A DNA stretch of 10,490 nucleotides. Origin: an uncultured bacterium. Its GTDB lineage: Bacteria; Oederibacteriota; PGYV01; CAILUR01. The notes under the pieces are model-generated. The model was not told where the DNA came from, did no database searches, and was given only the letters and a program-made list of their open reading frames with translations. Shown piece by piece: positions 1-6,046 of this stretch. The translations under genes and the position numbers were made by a program. The DNA lies in assembly GCA_903837445.1 (NCBI GenBank), contig CAILUR010000165.1, positions 1 to 10,490 on the forward strand, read 5' to 3'. Every line of letters starts with the position of its first letter. Position 1 is the first letter of the stretch.

Positions 1-253
1 CAGTAGGAGTGGCTGTTGGAGTATTTGTAAAAGTATTTGTATTTGTTTTTGTAGGAGTCGCAGTTGCAGTGCTGGTATAAGAAACTGTAGGCGTGGCTGT
101 CGGAGTATTAGTGTAAGTACCAGTGAAGGACGCAGATGGAGTGGCTGTTTTTGTAGTTGTAGGAGTCTGTGTAGAGGTATTTGTTTTTGTCATTGTAGGT
201 GTAAAAGTCGGAGTTTTAGTAGGCGTGTTAGTTTGGGTAACTGTGGGAGTGGT
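1..253 (-). repeat. Thr/Pro-rich linker-coding repeat tract
   Basis: Read on the minus strand this stretch encodes at least 84 residues in which nearly every second residue is Thr, with Pro recurring in TPT or TNTPT units (for example TNTPTKTPTFTPT). At the DNA level the plus strand shows recurring ggagt and gtatttgt units. The pattern fits a flexible, extended, possibly glycosylated stalk between an N-terminal domain and a C-terminal anchoring domain. The tract continues beyond the window. Confidence 0.85.
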
Positions 254-1237
254 GGCTACTTCTGGAGCAAGAAAATCAAAAATGTTTTGTATTAAAAGAG
301 TATTAGGCCACGCGCCACTTTGTCCTCCAAAATTATTGGTGAGGCAGAGCGGATCTTTAAAAGTTTGATAATCCAACCAGACAAAAAGTTTTCCAGCGGA
401 ATAAGCAGGTGCCAGCATAGCGCCTGTCCAAGCTATTCCGATAGCGCCTGTTTGGGCACCATCAGTGAAATCTGCGTTCGCTGTGGTAATGTATACAGGG
501 GCACCTCCGGCAAGTTCTGTCAATTTGATGGCGCCAGGGAACTCTGTTCCAACAGTGCCGCTGTTTATCAAAGAAAGTTGTTGAAAATCAGTGCTGAAAT
601 TTTGAGCAGATGAAAGTATGGCGGCACTGGGATTTAACATTGCACAACAACCAGTGCCATATACTCCGATATCTCCCCAGGGGCTTATGGCAGTGCCGGT
701 AAGATTGTTGAGCACTCCTACACCTGAGGTCGCAAAGCCGCCAGTGGTGATGCTGTTGATAAAATCTACAATGGAATTATTTCTGACGGAAAACGCACTG
801 TTTTCACCAAGTAAAAAAACAGAACCGCCAGCTTTTATATAATTTTGTAAAGCAATTTTTTCAGCATTGGTGATGGCAGGACCAGTGCCGGGGGCGGTAT
901 TATTTGCAAATTGGGCATCCCATATTTCACTGTAAGTAGCTGTAGAAAAAGGTCCTGCTGGAAAGGCGTGAAGCAAGGTGGTAGTCACATTCATAGGATT
1001 TTGTCCGTTAGCATTACAGGCATAGGTGGCATTTCCACAACATTGTTTCCAAGTGCTGGCTTGGTTTTGAAGTTCGGCTTCCATTTGTGTTACTTCTCCG
1101 GCGGCTCTCCCTCCGCTGGTGGTCACGAGCAGAATGCTCTGGTGTGGGGGAATTCCCATAGTAGTATCTGAAAAAAGATATGACGCGATAAAGAAAAATA
1201 CTGCTAGCAATAAAATTTTCAGAGTTACTTTTTTCAT
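1..1237 (-). CDS. Secreted modular protein, paralogue of the 3178-4437 gene, 3' end beyond the window
   Basis: The minus-strand frame is open from an ATG at 1237 to the left edge (412 whole codons) with no stop, so the C-terminus is missing. It starts MKKVTLKILLLAVFFF, a typical signal peptide ending near residue 23. Residues about 35-328 form one domain with W106-D107, a GG pair at 137-138, GEN at 144-146 and R152-N153, after which residues 329-412 are a Thr/Pro-rich linker. The same motifs with nearly the same spacing occur in the protein encoded at 3178-4437, so the two are paralogues. Alternating strands and a glycine turn before GEN suggest a Rossmann or class I amidotransferase-like fold, but no catalytic Cys is visible at the motif, so an enzyme activity is not claimed. 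By analogy with the 1372-3168 protein, FlgD-like repeats probably follow the linker. The Shine-Dalgarno is weak (TAGG), and 134 bp separate it from the gene upstream; read-through transcription is likely. Confidence 0.85.
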   Translation of the reverse strand, partial: MKKVTLKILLLAVFFFIASYLFSDTTMGIPPHQSILLVTTSGGRAAGEVTQMEAELQNQASTWKQCCGNATYACNANGQNPMNVTTTLLHAFPAGPFSTATYSEIWDAQFANNTAPGTGPAITNAEKIALQNYIKAGGSVFLLGENSAFSVRNNSIVDFINSITTGGFATSGVGVLNNLTGTAISPWGDIGVYGTGCCAMLNPSAAILSSAQNFSTDFQQLSLINSGTVGTEFPGAIKLTELAGGAPVYITTANADFTDGAQTGAIGIAWTGAMLAPAYSAGKLFVWLDYQTFKDPLCLTNNFGGQSGAWPNTLLIQNIFDFLAPEVATTPTVTQTNTPTKTPTFTPTMTKTNTSTQTPTTTKTATPSASFTGTYTNTPTATPTVSYTSTATATPTKTNTNTFTNTPTATPT

Positions 1238-1371
1238 AATACCTACACTTTTTTTATTTTGTCGCTTTCTATAATGATAAGACAGCATTTTTGAAGATAT
1301 GTTTCGGTAAAGTTTAAGTTTTTGAATGGAAAATACCAGTGAGGAAGGGTAGTGAGTAAATGAAAATATTT

Positions 1372-3168
1372 TTATTTTGCTATTATCACAAACTTACTCA
1401 TAACCAGTTCAAACTGTCCGTTATCTTTTCTGGCACTCACTACTGCAGTGTAAATACCACTTGAGAGAACGCTCCCTGCAGTGGATTTTCCGTTCCAAAT
1501 TACTTCGCTTTTTCCAGTGGGGGCATAAAGGACACATACAAGTTCTCCCACAGAATTGTAAATGGCAATTTTGGTATCCTCTGGCGCCCCTGTCCCTGTC
1601 CAAAAAACTTTGCAGGAGTTTTTGTAGGTACGCATAAAAGGATTTGGTATGACTCTTACTTCTCCGATGTTCTTATCTTTGTTTACATCGTTTAATATGG
1701 TAACTGTTTTGGAAGAGGAAGTTATTTCCCCCCCTGTATTTTTTATTTCTACTCTTATTTCATAGACCCCGTTGTGGACCATATCACCTTGCGAATTTTT
1801 ACCATCCCAAATCAGATATTCTGTTGGGGCTTTCCCGTATTTTATTGTCACTGGTTTTGTCTTACTGATAAACAATGTTTCTGAACCTAAATCAAGCGCA
1901 AGGGAAGTGGTGCTTGTGTTTTTGTATGTGGTTATTTTTTGTACAATTTCTCCGGCTGAATTAAAAACGGTCATAATTACATATTGTTCGTCGCTGAGAA
2001 TTGTCAGGTCGCGTGTCATAGTCTCGGTGTGACCGTAGGCATCTTGTTCTGAAATTTTTATATAATATTTTCCAGAAACGATTTTTTGTCCGCCAGTATT
2101 TTGCCCATTCCAAACAAAAATAGAATCGCCACCTTGATCAGGTGTGTGAACCCCTGGTATTTTTATGTTTAAATTATTGCTGTAAGAGTTGTCGAAAATA
2201 TCAGTGTCACTGCTTTCTACTCCGCCGCTTTCATTGTATAACAAAATATCTGAAAACATAGCTGAGGCAAAAGTGTTGGCAATGACTTTTACTTTTTCTC
2301 CGGCTTCGTTATAAAGCTCTATGGTAATTATGTAAGGATATGGTGGCGGGGTAGGGGTTATCGTATAAGTGCAAGTAATGGTAGCGGTCTGAGTGAAAGT
2401 CGGAGTCACAGTAGTGGTGGCAGTTACAGTTTTTGTGGAAGTCGGAGTGAGAGTTTCTGTTATTGTCGGAGTGCCTGTGTAAGATGGTGAAACTGTGGGC
2501 GAGAACGGTGGCGTGGTCGGAGTCCGCGTCGGAGTATTTGTTTGAGTGCCAGTAGAGGTAGGAGTGGGAGTAGAAGTATGTGTTATGGTAGGTGTAGTGT
2601 TGCAATCGTTAATGTCTATGTCAAGCGAATTACTTTTGGCATACCATATGCCTCCTGTATTTGTGATTCTGGAAGTGTGACAGGAAAGTGTAACTGCCAA
2701 ATCATATTTAGTGCCACTGGAAGCAACAGTATTCTCAAGGGCATACCAAGTATTCATTATGGAAATTAAAATGTGAACGGTTGCGCCCTCTACATAACTA
2801 CCGCCAGAAGGCATTTGCGTGATTATCGTATAGGGGAGATAATTGTTAGTCATATCATTGCTGTCAATATATTTGGCGGAGTTTGTTCCGGGCTGTGTGC
2901 TAATAGGTGGGTTCTGTGAACTGTCACCAAAAATTTTATAGTCACCAGGTAAGTTTATGTTGGAATCGGTGGAAATCACAGCGAGGGCTACAATGTTTGA
3001 GGGACTCGCGGGAGATCCTCCGGAAGCCATATAGTAAGTCACGGTAAATGCCTGACCAGGGCAAATATAATAGGGGTCTGTGGTAGCTCCGCTTAAAGAG
3101 AGAGCTCCAAAAATAAACGAAGAAGCCACTGTGAAGAAAAAAAATGTAAATAAAAATATTTTTTTCAT
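1372..3168 (-). CDS. Secreted protein: Ig-like N-domain, Thr/Pro stalk, three FlgD-type Ig repeats
   Basis: The 598-residue protein has a signal peptide (about 1-22; MKK then a Phe-rich core). Residues 30-188 form a beta-rich domain opening YYICPGQAFTVTY. This resembles the opening of the DUF11-like domain of the upstream protein (PICIGENT...), so it may be a divergent Ig-like fold. Residues 190-278 are a Thr/Pro stalk. Residues 279-598 hold three FlgD Ig-like repeats, each with a strand of the type IxxYNSAGE and a hallmark W-[ND]-G-[QK]...G-x-Y turn: VWNGQNTGG (352), IWDGKNSQG (453) and IWNGKSTAG (557). The third begins with VIPNPF, a motif common before C-terminal sorting or anchoring domains of secreted proteins. 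Such repeats are structural, so a surface or extracellular role is inferred and no substrate is known. The start lies 9 bp after the previous stop, and its AGAGAG ribosome-binding site overlaps that stop; the two genes are therefore cotranscribed and possibly coupled. Confidence 0.9.
   Translation of the reverse strand: MKKIFLFTFFFFTVASSFIFGALSLSGATTDPYYICPGQAFTVTYYMASGGSPASPSNIVALAVISTDSNINLPGDYKIFGDSSQNPPISTQPGTNSAKYIDSNDMTNNYLPYTIITQMPSGGSYVEGATVHILISIMNTWYALENTVASSGTKYDLAVTLSCHTSRITNTGGIWYAKSNSLDIDINDCNTTPTITHTSTPTPTSTGTQTNTPTRTPTTPPFSPTVSPSYTGTPTITETLTPTSTKTVTATTTVTPTFTQTATITCTYTITPTPPPYPYIITIELYNEAGEKVKVIANTFASAMFSDILLYNESGGVESSDTDIFDNSYSNNLNIKIPGVHTPDQGGDSIFVWNGQNTGGQKIVSGKYYIKISEQDAYGHTETMTRDLTILSDEQYVIMTVFNSAGEIVQKITTYKNTSTTSLALDLGSETLFISKTKPVTIKYGKAPTEYLIWDGKNSQGDMVHNGVYEIRVEIKNTGGEITSSSKTVTILNDVNKDKNIGEVRVIPNPFMRTYKNSCKVFWTGTGAPEDTKIAIYNSVGELVCVLYAPTGKSEVIWNGKSTAGSVLSSGIYTAVVSARKDNGQFELVMSKFVIIAK
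1375..2334 (-). repeat. Three FlgD Ig-like domain repeats (protein level)
   Basis: Approximate units are residues 279-392, 393-495 and 496-598. The shared signature is an N-terminal strand with [FY]N[SE][AV]GE, then about 55-60 residues later W-[ND]-G-[QK]-[NS] and, about 12 residues further, G-[KVI]-Y. Unit 1 carries an insertion rich in Asp, Ser and Asn (about 300-345). The units are divergent at the DNA level, so this is old domain duplication and not a recent tandem repeat. Confidence 0.8.
2335..2601 (-). repeat. Thr/Pro stalk-coding tract inside the 1372-3168 gene
   Basis: This tract encodes residues 190-278, nearly alternating Thr with Pro, Ser or Val (for example TSTPTPTSTGTQTNTPT). 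It has the same composition and orientation as the tract at 1-253. It separates the N-terminal domain from the FlgD-like repeats and, unlike typical stalks, contains one Cys (residue 266). Confidence 0.85.
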
Positions 3169-3177
3169 TTATGCTCT

Positions 3178-4437
3178 CTAAGGGCAGGGTGTTTTGCTTA
3201 TGCCAGAAATTGTAATATCCACACACGCGCTACTTAAGCCAGAAACATTTCCCACATTCCAGTGATAATATATTCCTTTTACCCCATCTGACCTTGTTAC
3301 GGCAATTCCGCTGGTGCTGTCAATTAAGGGAGCCGGAGTGGAGGTGACAAGTGAAATGCAAGTAGGAATTGTGTCCCACACATCTACATTTGGAAGCGTT
3401 TTCGTACCAGTATTGTTGTAGCACAAATGCATAATTGTGTTTTCTCCTATGCATATGGGGGACTTGTCTATACTTTTTGTGATAGTAAAATTGTAGCAGT
3501 TGGAAAGGTAGTCGTATATATTTTGTATGTATTTAGCTTCAGAATAATTTGTGTCAGGCCAATAATAATAGTCCTTGGTAGTCATAGTACTTGTTCCGGA
3601 AAATTGAGTAATGTCAAAACTTGCATAAATCATTCCGTTGCCGGTGATAAGATTGCCAGAGTTCCAAAAAAGTGCTATGGCTGAGTTTATTCCAAGCACA
3701 GAGCCAGAGACCATAGTAGTTCCATTTCCTATAGCTCCAAGTGCTATGCCTCCCGGATAACCTGTGTGCAAGGTGACAGTGCTTAAATTATTAAAATCTG
3801 TTTTGAAATTTAAAAAAGGACCATCATAGAAAGTGTTGTATGCGATATCGCCTATGCCGACTCCAGGATAAGCCAGAGTAGAACCGGAAATGGTGGACAG
3901 AAAACGAATGACACTTTCGTTTCTGGAAGTGAAACCTGCATTTTCACCCTGAATAAATAAATGTCCGCCCTGTTTTAGAAAATTATAAAATAAAGTATAA
4001 TCGTCATTAGCGGTGGGAGGGAAAGTCAAAGTGGATTCGTCGGTGGCACCCGCTACATTGTTTGGATTTTGACCTTGAAAACGAAGGTCCCAAACTTGAC
4101 AATAGTCAGAAAGTTTTTTTGCGCCGAGAGCGGCATAAAGACTTGGCGCCCCGGAAGAAACGGTGACCACATCTATGGTAGGTTTAGGAGTGAAGGGCAC
4201 CATATGTCCGGGAGACCCAGCAGGCCCATTGGCTGTCAGCGCATCCATAACATTTGCCGCGGCTTCAGGGCTATTATTACTCGAGGTGTCTGAAGTATCA
4301 TAAATAATAAGGATTTTATCAGCAGGGTTGGGAGGTGTGGTGTTTCCAGCATCCGCCATAAGGCGAGGCGCAAAAGTTAAAAATACGCAAAAAGTAAAAA
4401 GTATTGAAAACCAGTTTCTTTTGAAGTTCTTACCCAT
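3178..4437 (-). CDS. Secreted protein with Rossmann/amidotransferase-like domain and DUF11-like domain
   Basis: This 419-residue protein starts with a signal peptide; an A-D-A motif at 28-30 suggests signal peptidase cleavage before G31. Residues 40-311 begin KILIIYDTSD and contain W116-D117, GG 157-158, GEN 164-166 and R172-N173, then end with a strand and helix (MIYASFDITQF...YIQNIYDYLS). The order of strands and the GG turn recall class I amidotransferase-like or ThuA-like folds, but catalytic residues are not evident. Residues 315-419 match the DUF11 style: TKSIDKSP, a G-x-N-T turn, NNTGT, D-x-I-P, then W-N-V-G. Six Cys in this domain (313, 329, 339, 360, 405, 418) suggest disulfides outside the cytoplasm. 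Unlike its paralogue at 1-1237 it has no Thr/Pro stalk and stops straight after the DUF11-like domain. AGGAG lies 8 bp before the ATG, and a good promoter lies upstream, so this is the first gene of the minus-strand operon. Confidence 0.88.
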   Translation of the reverse strand: MGKNFKRNWFSILFTFCVFLTFAPRLMADAGNTTPPNPADKILIIYDTSDTSSNNSPEAAANVMDALTANGPAGSPGHMVPFTPKPTIDVVTVSSGAPSLYAALGAKKLSDYCQVWDLRFQGQNPNNVAGATDESTLTFPPTANDDYTLFYNFLKQGGHLFIQGENAGFTSRNESVIRFLSTISGSTLAYPGVGIGDIAYNTFYDGPFLNFKTDFNNLSTVTLHTGYPGGIALGAIGNGTTMVSGSVLGINSAIALFWNSGNLITGNGMIYASFDITQFSGTSTMTTKDYYYWPDTNYSEAKYIQNIYDYLSNCYNFTITKSIDKSPICIGENTIMHLCYNNTGTKTLPNVDVWDTIPTCISLVTSTPAPLIDSTSGIAVTRSDGVKGIYYHWNVGNVSGLSSACVDITISGISKTPCP

Positions 4438-4463
4438 TAAAAGCTCCTAAAAAGTTTTGATTT

Positions 4464-4492
4464 ATTATAACAAAAATTTTTTTTTTATTCAA
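4464..4492 (-). promoter_or_regulatory. Sigma70-like promoter for the minus-strand secreted-protein operon
   Basis: Read on the minus strand: TTGAAT (-35, 4487-4492), a 17-bp spacer 4470-4486 made largely of an A-tract followed by a T-tract, and a perfect TATAAT (-10, 4464-4469). Transcription would begin near 4457, about 20 bp before the ATG at 4437, leaving room for the AGGAG ribosome-binding site. Confidence 0.72.
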
Positions 4493-4572
4493 TAAATTAA
4501 GATACGGAAGCGGGAAAAGTCAAATGAAAGGTGCAAGAGGGGGACTCTCAAAACTAGCAAGAGGAAAACCGC

Positions 4573-4601
4573 TTGTAATGGCGAGGGGTTTGTAATATAA
4601 T
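4573..4601 (+). promoter_or_regulatory. Sigma70-like promoter for the Eis-type acetyltransferase gene
   Basis: TTGTAA (4573-4578), a 17-bp spacer, then a perfect TATAAT (4596-4601). Predicted transcription starts near 4608, giving a leader of about 23 bases that includes AGGAGG at 4619-4624. It diverges from the minus-strand promoter, with about 80 bp between the two -35 boxes. Confidence 0.7.
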
Positions 4602-4630
4602 TTTTTAAGAAAAATTACAGGAGGCTTTAT

Positions 4631-5848
4631 ATGAAAATTACCAGCGCCACCCCAGCCACTATAGCCCTTGCCGAGGAACTTACGACACGGGTTTTTAAAG
4701 ATCCGTTTTTAAAAATGACTATTGAAAAAGAAGAAGAGTTTAAATATGACAATATTCGGCTTCTTTTTGCAGATGATGGAAAATTAGCCAGTACTGTCTG
4801 TATTGGTCCTAAAATAATGAACTTTGCGGGTTATACTTTGACACTTGGTGGCGTAGGCGGGGTAGCCACTGACCCTGCATACAGGGGAAGAAAATATGCA
4901 AATATGCTTATGGTGGACGCGATAAAGACAATGGAAAAAGAAGGGTATGATTTGAGTTTACTTTATCCTTTCAAACAAGAATATTACGCCCAATTTGGTT
5001 ATAGTACAGTGCGCACGCCGTTTAAAGTTTTGAAAACCACAGGACTAAAAAAAATAAAATCCGCGTATGTCATAAAAACGCAGGAAAAGTTTAAACCTGT
5101 GGAAATTTATTCACTCTCGGCAATTTATCAGGCGTTTAATTTTGATACTATAGGTCCGCTCAAAAGAAGTTTTATTTATTGGCAACAGAAACTTGAAAGA
5201 AATATGTTACTCACAGAAAAAATATTTATCGCTCGCAAAAAAGGCGAAATAGTTGCGTATATGATACTAAACAAAATGAAAAATGATTGGGCAGATGAGA
5301 CCTATCGGCTTAAAATAGGCGAAATGGGCTGTCTTTGCGGAGAAGAAAAAGCCCTACCTGCCTTGGCACAACGCGCGTGCAAATATGCTTTTTCAAAAAA
5401 CTTCAAAAGAGTTTTTTATGAAGATCTGCCCGGAGTGAAACTGCCTTTGGGGAAATCCCCAAGTGCGGCGGAAGCGGAAGAATATAAAAATTTAAAAGAT
5501 ATAAAAATGTATAGGGTGATAAACTTTCACTCGCTTTTAAAAAACCTCACTCCGTGCTGGAACAGCAGGCTGACGGCTGCGGGGAAAAACATTACTTGGC
5601 AGGATAGCTTTACTATGGAAAGAGTAGTCGATGAAAACCTGCAGGGAATTATCACTATTATTTTAGGGGGTTCCGAAAAAACTCTTGTCTTGGCTGAGGC
5701 GGACTTTGTAAAAATGTTTTTAGGGTATGCGTCTTTTGCCGAGTTGAAAATAAAAGGAAAAGATACTGCCACGGCAAAAGAACTGGAAACTTTGGAAATA
5801 ATTTTCCCGCTGGGGAAACCTGTGAATTATGATTTTGATTATTTGTAA
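4631..5848 (+). CDS. Eis-family GNAT N-acetyltransferase with SCP2-like C-terminal domain
   Basis: The 405-residue length fits the Eis family (about 400 residues), which has two GNAT domains and a C-terminal sterol-carrier-like domain. Seen here: the acetyl-CoA loop VATDPAYRGRKYA (78-90), preceded by a Gly-rich strand, and YYAQFGY (118-124). In the known mycobacterial Eis the Tyr at the same place as Y119 acts as general acid, and the C-terminal carboxylate acts as base; the end YDFDYL fits that layout. Residues about 145-290 would be the second GNAT domain and about 296-405 the SCP2-like part. No signal peptide is seen, so the enzyme is cytoplasmic. The family acetylates amines, including aminoglycosides in some members, but the substrate here is unknown and resistance should not be assumed. 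The start is supported by AGGAGG 6 bp upstream. It has its own promoter and no same-strand partner within about 190 bp. Confidence 0.88.
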   Translation: MKITSATPATIALAEELTTRVFKDPFLKMTIEKEEEFKYDNIRLLFADDGKLASTVCIGPKIMNFAGYTLTLGGVGGVATDPAYRGRKYANMLMVDAIKTMEKEGYDLSLLYPFKQEYYAQFGYSTVRTPFKVLKTTGLKKIKSAYVIKTQEKFKPVEIYSLSAIYQAFNFDTIGPLKRSFIYWQQKLERNMLLTEKIFIARKKGEIVAYMILNKMKNDWADETYRLKIGEMGCLCGEEKALPALAQRACKYAFSKNFKRVFYEDLPGVKLPLGKSPSAAEAEEYKNLKDIKMYRVINFHSLLKNLTPCWNSRLTAAGKNITWQDSFTMERVVDENLQGIITIILGGSEKTLVLAEADFVKMFLGYASFAELKIKGKDTATAKELETLEIIFPLGKPVNYDFDYL

Positions 5849-5855
5849 GCATAAC

Positions 5856-5882
5856 TTTAGTTTTCTCGTTTGAAAATCTAAA
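5856..5882 (+). terminator. Possible weak terminator after the acetyltransferase gene
   Basis: TTTAG-TTTTC pairs with GAAAA-(T)-CTAAA around a 6-base loop, a 10-bp stem with a one-base bulge starting 8 bp after the stop codon. The stem is nearly all A-U, and the following T-rich stretch (ctttgtttttg) begins some bases later, so efficiency is doubtful. Confidence 0.3.
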
Positions 5883-5970
5883 AAACCTTTGTTTTTGATT
5901 TGCTTTTTGCTATTTTTATTTGAAATGTATTTTTTTGAAACAGTGTTTTATATTATGAAGAAAAAAATTA

Positions 5971-5999
5971 TTGACTTAAAAATTAAAATGTATTAAACT
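5971..5999 (+). promoter_or_regulatory. Candidate promoter for the outer-membrane barrel gene pair
   Basis: TTGACT (5971-5976), 17-bp spacer, then TAAACT (5994-5999) within a very AT-rich leader. The -35 is good (5 of 6) and the -10 is weak (4 of 6). The predicted start near 6006 would put the inverted repeat at 6015-6036 in the 5' leader. TATAAC (6019) and TATACT (6029) inside that repeat also resemble -10 boxes but lack a convincing -35. Confidence 0.42.
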
Positions 6000-6014
6000 T
6001 TTCGAGTTAGTGTA

Positions 6015-6036
6015 TTAGTATAACATACTATACTAA
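6015..6036 (+). promoter_or_regulatory. Perfect inverted repeat touching the ribosome-binding site
   Basis: TTAGTATA (6015-6022), six bases, then its exact complement TATACTAA (6029-6036). The last two bases are the first two of the AAGGAG ribosome-binding site (6035-6040), which is 6 bp before the ATG at 6047. It could be a repressor operator or a leader hairpin that affects ribosome access; an A/U-rich stem would be weak as RNA, so a DNA operator is the likelier reading. Confidence 0.5.
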
Positions 6037-6046
6037 GGAGTTTTCT

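Noticed and set aside
1..260. Recurring ggagt/gtatttgt units on the plus strand, at first sight like a short tandem or CRISPR-like array
   Set aside because: They are out of regular spacing and are fully explained as Thr and Pro codons read on the minus strand; no constant repeat with unique spacers exists.
123..368. Plus-strand open frame of 81 codons, very Val-rich
   Set aside because: It is the antisense shadow of the Thr/Pro linker (ACN codons read backwards give GTN-like codons) and has no ribosome-binding site.
1238..1371. Search for a minus-strand promoter or terminator between the second and third secreted-protein genes
   Set aside because: Only partial -10-like strings (for example TATAGA) without a matching -35, and no GC-containing hairpin followed by a T-run, were seen.
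3166..3184. Possible frameshift splitting one gene at the 3178/3168 junction
   Set aside because: The downstream gene begins with its own signal peptide and has a plausible ribosome-binding site, so two separate exported proteins are the better reading.
4501..4580. Possible riboswitch or structured leader between the divergent genes (AAGCGG/CCGCTT, AGAG/CTCT pairings)
   Set aside because: It lies upstream of both predicted transcription starts, pairings are short enough to occur by chance, and no known riboswitch core was recognised.
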